DNA of 42,093 nt from Planctomycetota bacterium (GTDB taxonomy: Bacteria; Planctomycetota; Phycisphaerae; Sedimentisphaerales; Anaerobacaceae). The stretch is taken from the NCBI GenBank assembly GCA_030605475.1, contig JAUWIG010000031.1, forward strand, positions 1-42,093, in the 5' to 3' direction. Shown here in pieces: positions 1 to 8,969 of the stretch (position 1 is the stretch's first letter; each line of letters opens with the position of its first letter). A program made the position numbers and the translations under genes. Below the pieces are notes generated by a model, which did not search any database, was not told the origin of the DNA, and worked only from the letters and a program-made list of their open reading frames with translations.

Positions 1-1
1 T

Positions 2-148
2 GCAGAACCGGGCCAATATTGCGGGACAATTTGTGTCGAAGCGGAACGCTCAGGCTTAACAGCTCAACATGCCGCTAATGTTGAAGTGCAAAAAATCCCC
101 ATTTCGATTGTGATAAATCAGCCGGATAAGTATGCCGCAGTTAAGTAA
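2..148 (+). CDS. C-terminal end of an unidentified protein (partial)
   Basis: An open frame enters from the left edge and stops with TAA at 146-148, giving 48 residues that end in NQPDKYAAVK. No family is recognisable. The fragment contains two cysteines four residues apart (YCGTICVEAE) and a beta-strand-like run (VQKIPISIVI). The secretin gene begins only 9 bases after the stop on the same strand, so the two are probably co-transcribed. That makes a role in the same envelope or secretion apparatus possible, but this is inference from position only. Confidence 0.55.
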   Translation, partial: AEPGQYCGTICVEAERSGLTAQHAANVEVQKIPISIVINQPDKYAAVK

Positions 149-157
149 GTAGGTTTA

Positions 158-1756
158 ATGATTAGATTAGTGGCCAGAGAAAGACAGATAGCGAGGTTGC
201 CAACAGCAGTACTGGGTCTTCTTTTACTGTTTGCTCTGGCTGCCGTTGCGGCAACAGACCTTGATACTGGTCAAGGGATAACGGTTAACAATGTCTGGAT
301 AGATGTGCCACTAACACAGGTTTTCAGGGATATATCAATAGAGACAGGTGTTGTGATAGCCACCTGCCCTCATGTGCCTGACCCACTCATTTCACTCGAC
401 GCCGGCATAGGAAAGCCACTTAAACAGTGTCTGGGCGAGCTTGTTGCCGGGCGAGGCCTTTTCGTTTATCCGAGAAACGAGCGGTTCTACCTCATTAGCT
501 GTGGTGCTCCTACCTGCCCCAGTTCCCTCGAAATCGCAGCCTCCAAACGCCTCTACCTCAAATACATATCCGCAAAGCATCTTAGGTCTTCTCTCCCAAA
601 GGCTATCCAGCAGTATGTATCAAGCGGAGAAAGACGCAATGAAGTGCTGATTTATGCGATGCCTGAAATTACAAAACACATTATGGAAATCGTCAATAAG
701 CTGGACGTCCCACGACCACAGGTGGTACTGGAGGTACTTGTTGTTGACCTTTGGGAAGAAGCCAGCGAGGAATTCGGCCTGAATTGGGAATTCTCCCGAC
801 CACATACCTCTGTCAGTATGGAGCACGGTATCGGAGCTTTTACGAGCATAGCACGTTACATAAGCATACCAGAATCTAAATTCACAGAGATGCTTTTTAC
901 TCTTCATGCGCTCATCGCCGAAGATAAGGCAAGCATAAGGTCTAGGCCCAGGGTAGCTACACTCAACGGTGAAAAAGCCACTATAGATATATCCCTCAAC
1001 GAATATTTCACCATCGTTACAAATTACTACGGCACTTCGATGAGGACAGAACTTCAGAAAATCCAGTCCGGAGTGCTCCTGGAGATGACACCACATATAG
1101 GTGATGACGGCGACATTACGGTTGACGTCCTCACTGAAGTCAGCGATGTAGCTTCTCGCCGGAATCAGATAGCCGGCAACGACTCAGGGGACCTGCCGAT
1201 AATCCGACGACGCAAGGCAGAGACTCGCGTCCGCGTCAAGCAGGGTGATGCAATCGTCATAGCAGGACTTGTCGAAACTCAAGAACAAACCAAGGACAAA
1301 CGTGTACCTCTTCTCAGTTCAATTCCAATTGTGGGCGGTATCTTCAAGACTGTAGACAACACTACAGTGAAAAAGGAAGTGATGATATTTATTACCCCAC
1401 GGTTGATGGAGGAAGGAAAAGTCGCCTTTTCTGACAGCCACAATTTAATCAGTACGAAGGAAGAACTTGAGAGCCTGCGGGATGCAGTCGCTCCGCCCGA
1501 CGAGCAGCATCAGCACAAACACTCGATTAGCGTGGAGGATGAAATCCTATGCCTGCGCGATGTAGTGGCTATGCTTGACGGGCAGCATCTCCATCTCGGC
1601 CCGCCGGGACTCGACACGGATGTTGAAGCAGAAATCGCCCCTTCCGGCCGCCACGATTTGCTAAACGTCGCCGAAGAAATTGATGCCCTGCGGGAGGTGG
1701 TCACTTTACTCGATACAGGTAAGGGACGCAAATCTTTAGGCAGAGAGTTCCCGTAA
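158..1756 (+). CDS. Secretin (type II/III secretion, GspD/PilQ superfamily)
   Basis: The 532-residue protein has a signal peptide (hydrophobic core about 14-32) and would form a multimeric outer-membrane channel. Residues about 40-105 resemble a short STN/N0 domain. Residues about 185-415 are the secretin core. It opens with the VVLEVLVVDLWEEASEEFGL block and contains the hallmark GDAIVIAGL (363-371), PLLSSIPIVGGIF (384-396) and EVMIFITPRL (407-416). Only one small domain precedes the core, so it is shorter than classical GspD. After the core, three similar segments (about 434-449, 459-475 and 504-519) share a pattern like EEI..LR.VV..LD; this is unusual for a secretin tail. The exact system (type II secretion, pilus or other) cannot be told from this window. 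Confidence 0.88.
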   Translation: MIRLVARERQIARLPTAVLGLLLLFALAAVAATDLDTGQGITVNNVWIDVPLTQVFRDISIETGVVIATCPHVPDPLISLDAGIGKPLKQCLGELVAGRGLFVYPRNERFYLISCGAPTCPSSLEIAASKRLYLKYISAKHLRSSLPKAIQQYVSSGERRNEVLIYAMPEITKHIMEIVNKLDVPRPQVVLEVLVVDLWEEASEEFGLNWEFSRPHTSVSMEHGIGAFTSIARYISIPESKFTEMLFTLHALIAEDKASIRSRPRVATLNGEKATIDISLNEYFTIVTNYYGTSMRTELQKIQSGVLLEMTPHIGDDGDITVDVLTEVSDVASRRNQIAGNDSGDLPIIRRRKAETRVRVKQGDAIVIAGLVETQEQTKDKRVPLLSSIPIVGGIFKTVDNTTVKKEVMIFITPRLMEEGKVAFSDSHNLISTKEELESLRDAVAPPDEQHQHKHSISVEDEILCLRDVVAMLDGQHLHLGPPGLDTDVEAEIAPSGRHDLLNVAEEIDALREVVTLLDTGKGRKSLGREFP

Positions 1757-1817
1757 TTTTGAATTTTCTCTGTCGTACCTTACGGCCATTTCTTTCCTAC
1801 GAAGGTAACGGCCAGGG

Positions 1818-3938
1818 ATGAGCGTTATGCGTAGAAAGTTACTTTGTTTAATGATACTTGTTCTGGTGCTGGGTCTGGTTCGCAGCGCATCAGCAAACAT
1901 TGCCTTTGACGCCGCCAGCTCCGGTACCGACGGCGGCGGCGGTACGTCCCTGAGCTGGTCACACACTATCGGCAGCGGCAGCAACCGTATTTTGATAGTG
2001 CTTCCTCTCGGTGAAGATACCAGCGAGAGTGACTCGACAATTACCAGCGTTACATATAACGGCGTCGGTATGACCGAGGTATCGGGGACGAACGTATGGC
2101 AAAGTCCGTTGAGGGCAAATATGTATTATATGCTGGACTCAAGTCTGCCCTCGGCGGGAAGTTATACGGTCGAGATTACCTATCAAGGTAACGTCAGTGA
2201 CCTTGCCGGCGGCGCTATTTCGCTAATAAACGTAAAACAGCAGGCCCCGGAGGCGGTTGCCACCAACTCCGACCCCGATAATACTGTCATCTCCACCAAC
2301 ATCACCACCCTGACCAATGATGCGTGGGTGGTTGATTTAGTGGGCGCTGACCAGAAGGAGTCGTTTATCACTACCACCTCCGGTATGGTGGAGCGGTTTG
2401 ACGAGAATACCAGCGAGACCCATACGGCAGCCGGCAGTACCAAGCCGGTGGCCACGGCAGGAGCAACTACGATGAGCTGGGAGTTTGATTCCGGTGGCAG
2501 CGTACTGGTGCATACGCTGGCGGCGTTTGAGAAGACTGATGCGACGCCTCCTGAGAAAGCAACCAACCCCAGTCCTTCGCATCAGCAGACCGGCGTAGGT
2601 ATCAATGATAACTTAAGCTGGACGGCAGGCTCCGGGGCGACCAGCCACGATGTCTATTTCGGCACCGATTCCACCCCGGATGAAACTGAGTTCAGGGGCA
2701 ACCAGACAGAAACCACCTATGAACCCAACACTATGGACTACGATACGACTTACTACTGGCGGATTGATGAGAAAAGCGAGGGCGGCACCACCACCGGCGA
2801 CGTCTGGTACTTTACCACCGAGAGTGCGCCAGTACCAAGCGACATAAACTGGACAGATAATGACCCGGGCGACCATCTCTGGAGTACAGCCGGCAACTGG
2901 CAGGACAGTACAAAGCCCACCATCAACGACAAGGCCAACATCGAGGAGGACCTTACCGGGCCGATTATCCAGGCCGGGATGAACGAGGTGGTGGGTGCGG
3001 TGAAGATAGGTAGAGGTTACGCAGGCTCGGCTGCGGAGCTTACCGTAACAGGGGGAACTCTGGATATCGGGGGCGGGGCACATTCAGATGACGGAAAGTT
3101 TGTCATAGCTCAGGCAGGAAGTAGCAATGCGGTAGTTACGATAAGCGGGGGGACGGTCACCACGCTGCAGAAGGTGGACGTCGGCGAAGTGGGCACCGGA
3201 ACACTGAATATTACCGGCAGCGGCGCCAAGCTGGACATTGGTAGTTGGCTCAGGATAGGGCACTTAGCGGAGGGAGCTGGTGTTGGCCAGGTAAATCTGG
3301 ACGCCGGCACCATTGAATGCGGCAACTTGATATTGTACGAGAACGGCGGCAGTATGGATATCGAGGCCGGTACGCTAATAATAGACGACGACGACACGAA
3401 CGATGTTAACGACGCGGTGCAGGACGGTAGGCTTACCGCCTACGGGGGCAGCGGTACGGTCAATTGGGACTACAACGTCACCAATCCCGGCCAGACCACC
3501 GTCTGGGCAACAGAGGGTGGTGGGACCTTTATGTACTGGAGCGGCAACTTCCCTGATATCACCGTAACTGAGCACATCACCGAGCAGAACGACGAGGTCA
3601 CAGGCAGCAGTGCGACTACACTCAATACAAGCGGCGATGCAGAAATATCGGCGGACAACACCACAACAGCTCAGTTGTCCTGTGGTAGTTGCACCCTCGT
3701 TACAGAGTACAGGTTGACATTCGATGGTGACGGCAGCAGTGCTACCGGCAGGTCAACAGTTGATTGGACCGGTTACGCTTCATTTCTGAGTCCTGCTACC
3801 GACATCACGCACGTAGCAGATGACAACGATGTAGAAGTAACTCTTCATATACGTGCGAGCAATCACGCCGGCCAACTCGCTGATGCAGGCACATATACAG
3901 CCACGCAAACACTAACGGCTCATTGGGTCGGCCCCTGA
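1818..3938 (+). CDS. Secreted Ig-like/beta-helix surface protein
   Basis: The 706-residue exported protein has an N-terminal signal peptide (start MSVMRRKLLCLMILVLVLGL, cleavage probably after SASA). Domains as seen: a beta-rich module at about 27-240; a fibronectin/Ig-like module at about 241-335 with the planctomycete-style SWTAGSGATSHDVYFGT and TYYWRIDE..GGTTTGDVW signatures; a strip-type beta-helix at about 343-520 with repeated GGT/GTL turns (VTGGTLDIGG, ISGGTVTTLQ, DAGTIECGN); and a C-terminal beta domain ending HAGQLADAGTYTATQTLT. No PEP-CTERM anchor, sortase motif or autotransporter barrel is visible, so it is probably secreted or loosely surface bound. It begins 61 bases after the secretin and could be an exported substrate, but this is speculation. 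Its base composition is richer in G+C than later accessory genes. Confidence 0.7.
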   Translation: MSVMRRKLLCLMILVLVLGLVRSASANIAFDAASSGTDGGGGTSLSWSHTIGSGSNRILIVLPLGEDTSESDSTITSVTYNGVGMTEVSGTNVWQSPLRANMYYMLDSSLPSAGSYTVEITYQGNVSDLAGGAISLINVKQQAPEAVATNSDPDNTVISTNITTLTNDAWVVDLVGADQKESFITTTSGMVERFDENTSETHTAAGSTKPVATAGATTMSWEFDSGGSVLVHTLAAFEKTDATPPEKATNPSPSHQQTGVGINDNLSWTAGSGATSHDVYFGTDSTPDETEFRGNQTETTYEPNTMDYDTTYYWRIDEKSEGGTTTGDVWYFTTESAPVPSDINWTDNDPGDHLWSTAGNWQDSTKPTINDKANIEEDLTGPIIQAGMNEVVGAVKIGRGYAGSAAELTVTGGTLDIGGGAHSDDGKFVIAQAGSSNAVVTISGGTVTTLQKVDVGEVGTGTLNITGSGAKLDIGSWLRIGHLAEGAGVGQVNLDAGTIECGNLILYENGGSMDIEAGTLIIDDDDTNDVNDAVQDGRLTAYGGSGTVNWDYNVTNPGQTTVWATEGGGTFMYWSGNFPDITVTEHITEQNDEVTGSSATTLNTSGDAEISADNTTTAQLSCGSCTLVTEYRLTFDGDGSSATGRSTVDWTGYASFLSPATDITHVADDNDVEVTLHIRASNHAGQLADAGTYTATQTLTAHWVGP

Positions 3939-4126
3939 AAGCCTGCCGAATCGCGAACCACACTTGAAGAAAAGCAAAAATAGTACCATAATTCATAAAA
4001 CACTCTGCTACATAAAGGCCAAATAACCATCATTGCTGGCCTATAACACCATATTATTCAAGAAAATAGCCCTAAAAGGCCGAAAACATACGTAACCGTC
4101 GACGCAATCCGTATCAGGGCTTAAAG

Positions 4127-5644
4127 ATGGAAACAACCACAAACGATATCGTCTCACAGGAAAACGAGTCGATTTTGCGGCTTAAAAGACCGCTTTTGCC
4201 AATCGGCGAATATGCAGCCCGAGAAGGTGTCTCTATGAGCATCGTTAGGGAATGTGGCAAGCTCGGCATCGTCCCGATAAGAAAATTCAAAGGTAAAACA
4301 TTTGTTGTCGATGTCCCTCTTGGCCCATATCATTGCACCACTGAAACTACCACTCAGCCCACACAACCCGCTGATAAGGCCGCACATGCCAAAACTATAT
4401 CTGAGCTGGCCCAAAAGGCAATTCCTGGGGACCCCAAATCCAACCCCGCTTTGCCTGTACCTGTGGTGACGCAGGCACAGGCACGCAAACCCGATAAAAG
4501 GCCTTTGGAAACCACTGATGCGCACAAAAATTCTGACAAAACCCCAGAATCAGGTAATCAAACCCTCAAAGAGCCGACGATATCTGCATTAGTTAAAAAG
4601 ATGTTGCATAAATCCGCACAAATCACAGACAAGCCGGCAAAAATACTCAATGATGAGATTGACCAAATTGAAGATATACCTGATTCAGCCAAAAACATCT
4701 ATACTCAAGCCCCTGAAACCACCGACCAATTAGCACAATTAACCGATGACACCGACAGTGCTGAAAGTATACCTGAATCAATTCAAATCCCACATCCCCA
4801 ACCGCCCGAAGTTACCGATAAGACCACAGTGGCGGTTGACGAAGTCACCCGGACGAAAGATTCACCACAGCCAATCCACACGCCTGAATTGCAAGAACCA
4901 AAACTCGATGATGAACCCCTGGAATTTATTGATGAAATTGCGGAAACCGAAGAAAAGTCCGAACCAGCCCAAGCCACCCATCTCGAAGTGCCTGAAACTA
5001 CCGATGAATCTGACCGGTCAGGCAATGTAACAGTCAAAGCGGGGAAAATATCTCGACTAATTAAAAGAATGTTTCGCAAAGCCTCCAAAATTACGAGCAA
5101 GCTGGTAGAAGCGGTTGGTGATAAAACTGTAGAAGCTGAAGAAAAGTCCGAACCAGCCCAAACTATCCAGGACAATGAAACTCAGTTTGCCCTCTCGGCC
5201 GCACAAGCTAAGTCTAAGCGCACCTGGCAAATTGCAGCGGTTTTTTTGATAGTATCTCTTTTTGCAATCCTCTTCAGCAATCTCTGGTTATATATGGACC
5301 GGAAAATCCAGATTGACAGACTTCACCGGGCAAGCGCAAGCATCCAAACGATATATCAAGATGCCAAACAAGCCGACCAGCGAGCCGAAACTCTCCAGAA
5401 TGAGCTCGCCAATTCCAAAACAGAGCTCGTACGCCTCCAGAATAAACTGGACAACTCCAGAGCGGAGGTAAAAACCGTTCAAGATGAACTCACAAAGGTC
5501 AGGCAGGACCTTCAAGCCATCCGACAGCGCAATACCCAGGCCGTGGAACGACTCAACGAACAAATTCAAAGACTCACAACTCGGCTAATCGAACTTACTA
5601 AAAATCCCCAGGCCCCATCTGACACCGGCATTTCAGGTAATTAG
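4127..5644 (+). CDS. HTH-like N-terminus, single TM helix and coiled-coil protein
   Basis: The 505-residue protein belongs to no family I can name. Residues about 22-66 (LLPIGEYAAREGVSMSIVRE) look like a MerR/excisionase-type helix-turn-helix. A long Pro/Glu/Thr-rich disordered region with repeated ETTD and EEKSEPAQ words follows, to about 360. Within it a basic amphipathic segment occurs twice: ISALVKKMLHKSAQITDK at about 152 and ISRLIKRMFRKASKITSK at about 308. A single transmembrane helix lies at about 366-389 (WQIAAVFLIVSLFAILF). A predicted coiled coil (about 395-490) rich in Q/E/L/N heptads ends the protein. If the N-terminus is cytoplasmic, the coiled coil lies outside the membrane. 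The gene stands alone, 188 bases after the beta-helix gene. Confidence 0.7.
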   Translation: METTTNDIVSQENESILRLKRPLLPIGEYAAREGVSMSIVRECGKLGIVPIRKFKGKTFVVDVPLGPYHCTTETTTQPTQPADKAAHAKTISELAQKAIPGDPKSNPALPVPVVTQAQARKPDKRPLETTDAHKNSDKTPESGNQTLKEPTISALVKKMLHKSAQITDKPAKILNDEIDQIEDIPDSAKNIYTQAPETTDQLAQLTDDTDSAESIPESIQIPHPQPPEVTDKTTVAVDEVTRTKDSPQPIHTPELQEPKLDDEPLEFIDEIAETEEKSEPAQATHLEVPETTDESDRSGNVTVKAGKISRLIKRMFRKASKITSKLVEAVGDKTVEAEEKSEPAQTIQDNETQFALSAAQAKSKRTWQIAAVFLIVSLFAILFSNLWLYMDRKIQIDRLHRASASIQTIYQDAKQADQRAETLQNELANSKTELVRLQNKLDNSRAEVKTVQDELTKVRQDLQAIRQRNTQAVERLNEQIQRLTTRLIELTKNPQAPSDTGISGN

Positions 5645-5710
5645 AAACACACCTCTATCGACCGGTTTCGTCGATGACTTTGGATGCAGCAGAAAATCAA
5701 TAATCAAACA

Positions 5711-5715
5711 GGAGG
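5711..5715 (+). promoter_or_regulatory. Strong Shine-Dalgarno (GGAGG) that fixes an AUA start
   Basis: GGAGG lies 9 bases before an in-frame ATA codon at 5725. No ATG, GTG or TTG exists between the upstream in-frame stop (TAA 5716-5718) and the conserved HAD motif I. The ribosome site therefore points to initiation at AUA, unless the base is a sequencing error for ATG. Confidence 0.6.
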
Positions 5716-5724
5716 TAACATAAA

Positions 5725-6423
5725 ATAAAGTTCCAGGCAATACTATTTGACCTTGACGGCACGCTGCTTGACACACTTGCCGACCTTGCCAACTCGATGA
5801 ATACTGTTCTGACCCGATTTGGCTTTCCGACCCATCCGCTCGATTCCTATCGCTACTTTGTAGGCGATGGTATGGATGCACTCGTCAGACGAACCTTGCC
5901 GAAGGACCATCTCGATGACCGGACCGTAAGTAAATCTCTGGCCGCTGTAAAAGACGAATACCAAAGGCACTGGCCCGACAGTACGATACCATATCCCGGC
6001 ATCCCCCAACTGCTCAGCGCTTTGGAAAAGCTCGGCATCCCCAAGGCTGTGCTTTCCAACAAACCTGATGAGTTCGCGCAAATTATGGTTGAGAAATTAC
6101 TTCCCAATTGGTCCTTTCGAATCGTCCGCGGCGCAAGGCCCTCAGCTCCCAAAAAGCCTGACCCTGCCGCCGCCATTCAAATTGCCGACGAGCTTAAAAT
6201 ACCTCCACATAAGTTTCTTTACCTTGGCGACACGAATACTGATATGTGGACGGCTAATGCCGCCGGTATGTACGCCGTGTGTGCACTTTGGGGCTTCCGC
6301 AGCGCCGAAGAACTAAAGGCGTCCGGCTCAAAAGCCCTTGTAGAAACCCCTCAGGACGTTCTGAACCTGCTAAAGCATAGATGCAATTTTCGAAACAAAA
6401 AGAAACGGCTCGACAACTTGTAG
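5725..6423 (+). CDS. gph: Phosphoglycolate phosphatase-like HAD hydrolase (apparent AUA start)
   Basis: This HAD-superfamily phosphatase is 232 residues long if translation starts at ATA 5725. The class I motif FDLDGTLLD (nucleophile D9, acid D11) lies upstream of the first ATG (5797), so an ATG start would delete the catalytic motif. Motif II is VLSNKP (S111), motif III the Lys near 144 (KKPDP), and motif IV GDTNTD (D169/D173). The cap insert between motifs I and II fits the Gph/PGP type (YRYFVGDGMDALVRR). Such enzymes dephosphorylate 2-phosphoglycolate, but the substrate is not proven by sequence. The gene is followed by a tRNA gene on the opposite strand. Length and motifs are otherwise normal. 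Confidence 0.8.
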   Translation: MKFQAILFDLDGTLLDTLADLANSMNTVLTRFGFPTHPLDSYRYFVGDGMDALVRRTLPKDHLDDRTVSKSLAAVKDEYQRHWPDSTIPYPGIPQLLSALEKLGIPKAVLSNKPDEFAQIMVEKLLPNWSFRIVRGARPSAPKKPDPAAAIQIADELKIPPHKFLYLGDTNTDMWTANAAGMYAVCALWGFRSAEELKASGSKALVETPQDVLNLLKHRCNFRNKKKRLDNL

Positions 6424-6502
6424 GACAGTCATGTGCTCCGTTTCAAAAAACTATCGAAGCAGTTGCATTTCTAAGCGGTTACAAATATGCCCAAAAAGTC
6501 AA

Positions 6503-6589
6503 CGGAGAGGGCGGGATTCGAACCCGCGGTACCCTCACGGGCACACCGGTTTTCGAAACCGGCTCCTTCAGCCGCTCGGACACCTCTCC
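6503..6589 (-). tRNA. tRNA-Ser (anticodon CGA)
   Basis: On the minus strand a complete class II tRNA folds. Acceptor GGAGAGG pairs with CCTCTCC. The anticodon stem CCGGT/ACCGG encloses loop TTCGAAA with anticodon CGA (complement of 6553-6555). A long variable arm and a T arm with GGTTCGAATCC follow. The discriminator base is G, as expected for serine tRNAs, and CCA is not encoded. It reads codon UCG. It faces the gph gene tail to tail. Confidence 0.95.
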
Positions 6590-6717
6590 ATAACAGCTTA
6601 TATAACCTATACACCCTAAAAACTGAAATTGCAAGAACATTAAGTATTCCGCCAAAAGGTAGTGCAGATGGTTAGCGAGCAGATGAGTCGCCAATAAGCG
6701 CGCTCAACAACTAATGA

Positions 6718-6747
6718 TTGATAGAATTTTTGCCGATAAAATAATAT
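6718..6747 (+). promoter_or_regulatory. Possible sigma70-type promoter for hisA
   Basis: TTGATA (6718-6723) and TAATAT (6742-6747) are separated by 18 bases, in the 254-base spacer between tRNA-Ser and hisA. The match is by eye only. The leader to the hisA start would be about 90 bases. Nothing else is recognisable in this spacer. Confidence 0.35.
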
Positions 6748-6843
6748 TGCGCCAAAATTTGTTGAAACAATGAAGTCATTTATCTAAAATCTGGCGAATT
6801 TCTATCAAGCGTTCCAGCGTTTGAAGATTTTAGAGGCTTGAAA

Positions 6844-7557
6844 ATGTATATCATACCGGCCATTGACTTGCGACACGGAAAATGTGTCAGACTTATCCAG
6901 GGCGAATACCACCGCCAGATAACCTACCGCGAAGACCCCGTCGAGCAGGCCAGAGACTTTATCTCAACAGGAGCAGACTGGCTGCATATCGTCGATTTGG
7001 ACGGCGCAAAGGTCGGAACACCGGTAAATACCGATAAAATATCAGCCATAGCAGCCCTCGGAAAACTCAAAATCGAGATTGGAGGCGGAATCAGAAGCGA
7101 AGAGGCCATAAAGCAATTGCTCGATATCGGCGCAGAAAGACTAATAATCGGCACCAAAGCCGTGAGCGACTTCGAGTGGTTTAGCCAAATGGCTGAGAAG
7201 TTCAGCGGCAAAATTGTACTCGGACTTGATGCGCGAGGCTCTAAGGTCGCCACTCACGCCTGGACAAAAGACCACCCACAACATCTGCTGGAGTTCGCAG
7301 CCGAAGCAGACAAATTGCCTTTAGCGGCAATAATATACACCGACATCACAAAGGATGGAATGCTGTCAGGCCCAAACCTCGAAAGAACAAAAGCCCTTGT
7401 CCAGGCAGTGCAGATTCCCGTTATAGCTTCAGGTGGCGTAACGGAGGTAGCTGACATAAAGAAGTTAGCTCAATTAGGCGTTGAAGCGACCGTAATTGGC
7501 AGGGCTTTATACGAAGGCACACTTAATCTCACCGACGCAATAAACGCAGCAAAGTAA
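6844..7557 (+). CDS. hisA: HisA, ProFAR isomerase of histidine biosynthesis
   Basis: The 237-residue (beta/alpha)8-barrel enzyme converts ProFAR to PRFAR in histidine synthesis. Evidence: N-terminal IIPAIDLRHGKCVRL with catalytic Asp8, the GGGIR phosphate loop (about 80-84), the second catalytic Asp near 129 (VLGLDARG), the TDITKDGM loop and the C-terminal ASGGV phosphate-binding motif. I chose ATG 6844 because AGAGG at 6832-6836 sits 7 bases upstream; a TTG at 6838 would be too close to that site. The gene is isolated from other his genes. It is followed by two inverted repeats that probably end transcription. Confidence 0.93.
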   Translation: MYIIPAIDLRHGKCVRLIQGEYHRQITYREDPVEQARDFISTGADWLHIVDLDGAKVGTPVNTDKISAIAALGKLKIEIGGGIRSEEAIKQLLDIGAERLIIGTKAVSDFEWFSQMAEKFSGKIVLGLDARGSKVATHAWTKDHPQHLLEFAAEADKLPLAAIIYTDITKDGMLSGPNLERTKALVQAVQIPVIASGGVTEVADIKKLAQLGVEATVIGRALYEGTLNLTDAINAAK

Positions 7558-7595
7558 GGGCAATTCACCTATCGCCCTTAAATCCCGTATTTAAC

Positions 7596-7621
7596 CCACT
7601 GCACCGCAGTGGTTCTTTTTT
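7596..7621 (+). terminator. Rho-independent terminator after hisA
   Basis: A perfect 7-bp stem CCACTGC/GCAGTGG with an ACC loop is followed by TTCTTTTTT. A second inverted repeat, TAAGGGC (7555-7561, including the hisA stop) and GCCCTTA (7574-7580), lies just upstream and may fold as well. Confidence 0.85.
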
Positions 7622-7672
7622 ACGCCGTTGATTTAGCCATGTCCTCTGGGCGGGTTTCTTTATTCAAAATCC

Positions 7673-7701
7673 TTGACATCTGCCTCCAATGCCGTTATTT
7701 T
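7673..7701 (+). promoter_or_regulatory. Probable promoter of the trpS operon
   Basis: TTGACA (7673-7678) and TATTTT (7696-7701) are spaced 17 bases apart, 75 bases before the trpS start and just after the hisA terminator. Confidence 0.5.
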
Positions 7702-7776
7702 TACATAAAATTCGCCCGTTAAAAGCGAATCTAACGATTTCCACAATATTCGTATTTTTGATATCAGGAGCTTATT

Positions 7777-8742
7777 TTGAGAATTCTTTCGGGCATACAG
7801 CCGTCCGGCCGACTTCACATAGGCAATTTCTTTGGCGCGATGCATCAGCACCTGCGGTTCCAGGCAGACCACGATTGCTTTTATTTCATTGCCGACTACC
7901 ACGCCCTCACCGGCAACCCATCGCCCGCCGACGTTGCCCGGTATACTCTTGACGTCGCAACAGATTATATCGCTTTGGGCCTTAATACCGAAAAAACCGT
8001 TTTCTGGCGCCAATCCGATGTGCCAGAAGTTACCGAACTAACCTGGCTGCTTTCCTGCATAACGCCGATGGGGCTTTTGCAGCGGTGTACAAGCTACAAG
8101 GACAAAGTCGCTCAGGGTATGAGTCCTAATCACGGCCTGTTCGCATATCCCGTTCTTCAGGCCGCCGACATCCTCATTTACAACAGCGAGCTTGTCCCGG
8201 TCGGCGCCGACCAGAAACAGCACATCGAAGTCACACGCGACATTGCCATCCGATTCAACAACGCCTACGGCAAAATCCTCACCGTGCCGACCGAACACAT
8301 CATTGAATCCGTAGCCGTCGTACCGGGCGTCGATGGCCGAAAAATGAGCAAAAGCTACGGAAATACCATTGAGATGTTTGAGCCGGAAAAAAGCATCAGG
8401 AAAAGAATTATGCGTATTGTTACTGATTCCACGCCGGTAGAAGAACCCAAAGACCCCGACAAGTGCAACGTCTTTGCACTTCTAAAATTGGTTACCTCAC
8501 CGGAAGAGTTAGCCGAGTGGGAAAACAGATATCGCAGTGGCGGTATGGGCTATAGTGACGCCAAAAAACGCCTTGCAGAATTGATGATAGATTATTTCAA
8601 GCCGTTTAGACAAAAAAGAACTGAGCTCGAAAACAATATCGATTACGTCAAAAAAGTCCTGGCTGACGGCGCGAGCCGCGCAAAAGCCGTAGCCACCAAA
8701 ACCCTCGCCAAAGTCCGAGAGGCCATGGGACTGGGAGCTTAA
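7777..8742 (+). CDS. trpS: Tryptophanyl-tRNA synthetase
   Basis: The 321-residue class I aminoacyl-tRNA synthetase charges tRNA-Trp. The N-terminus ILSGIQPSGRLHIGNFFGAM contains the HIGN form of the HIGH motif. The KMSKS motif is at 189-193 (GRKMSKSYGN). GADQKQHIEVTRDIA is the usual substrate-pocket block. Length is normal for bacterial TrpRS. It starts with TTG, supported by AGGAG at 7766-7770, 6 bases upstream. The next gene begins 2 bases after the stop, so trpS, the DUF2007 gene and scpA form an operon. Confidence 0.95.
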   Translation: MRILSGIQPSGRLHIGNFFGAMHQHLRFQADHDCFYFIADYHALTGNPSPADVARYTLDVATDYIALGLNTEKTVFWRQSDVPEVTELTWLLSCITPMGLLQRCTSYKDKVAQGMSPNHGLFAYPVLQAADILIYNSELVPVGADQKQHIEVTRDIAIRFNNAYGKILTVPTEHIIESVAVVPGVDGRKMSKSYGNTIEMFEPEKSIRKRIMRIVTDSTPVEEPKDPDKCNVFALLKLVTSPEELAEWENRYRSGGMGYSDAKKRLAELMIDYFKPFRQKRTELENNIDYVKKVLADGASRAKAVATKTLAKVREAMGLGA

Positions 8743-8744
8743 CG

Positions 8745-8966
8745 ATGGCTGATAAGCTTGTTACAATTGCGAAGTTCGCAGATTACATTGAAGCCGATTT
8801 AGCAAAACAGCTTCTCGATGATTTTGGAATCAAATCAGTTGTAACCGGCCAGAACGCCGCAAATGTATATTCTGTGCCTGCTATTGCAGACACAGATTTG
8901 CAGGTCTTCGAAAGCCAAGCTCAGCAGGCACGAGAAATCTTGGAATCTCACAAAAAACAGGAGTAG
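8745..8966 (+). CDS. DUF2007-type small protein
   Basis: The 73-residue protein resembles the DUF2007 ('putative signal transducing') family. The N-terminal pattern LVTIAKFADYIEADLAKQLL is followed by a short beta-alpha fold ending in LQVFESQAQQAREIL. Family members are small alpha/beta domains of unknown role, often fused to or beside other genes. It is 2 bases after trpS and 3 bases before scpA, which implies co-translation. There is no signal peptide or membrane segment. Confidence 0.75.
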   Translation: MADKLVTIAKFADYIEADLAKQLLDDFGIKSVVTGQNAANVYSVPAIADTDLQVFESQAQQAREILESHKKQE

Positions 8967-8969
8967 TAA

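Noticed and set aside
620-1096. 158-residue minus-strand ORF inside the secretin gene
   Set aside because: It is a shadow of the secretin frame, with a composition unlike a protein (frequent Cys/His/Trp).
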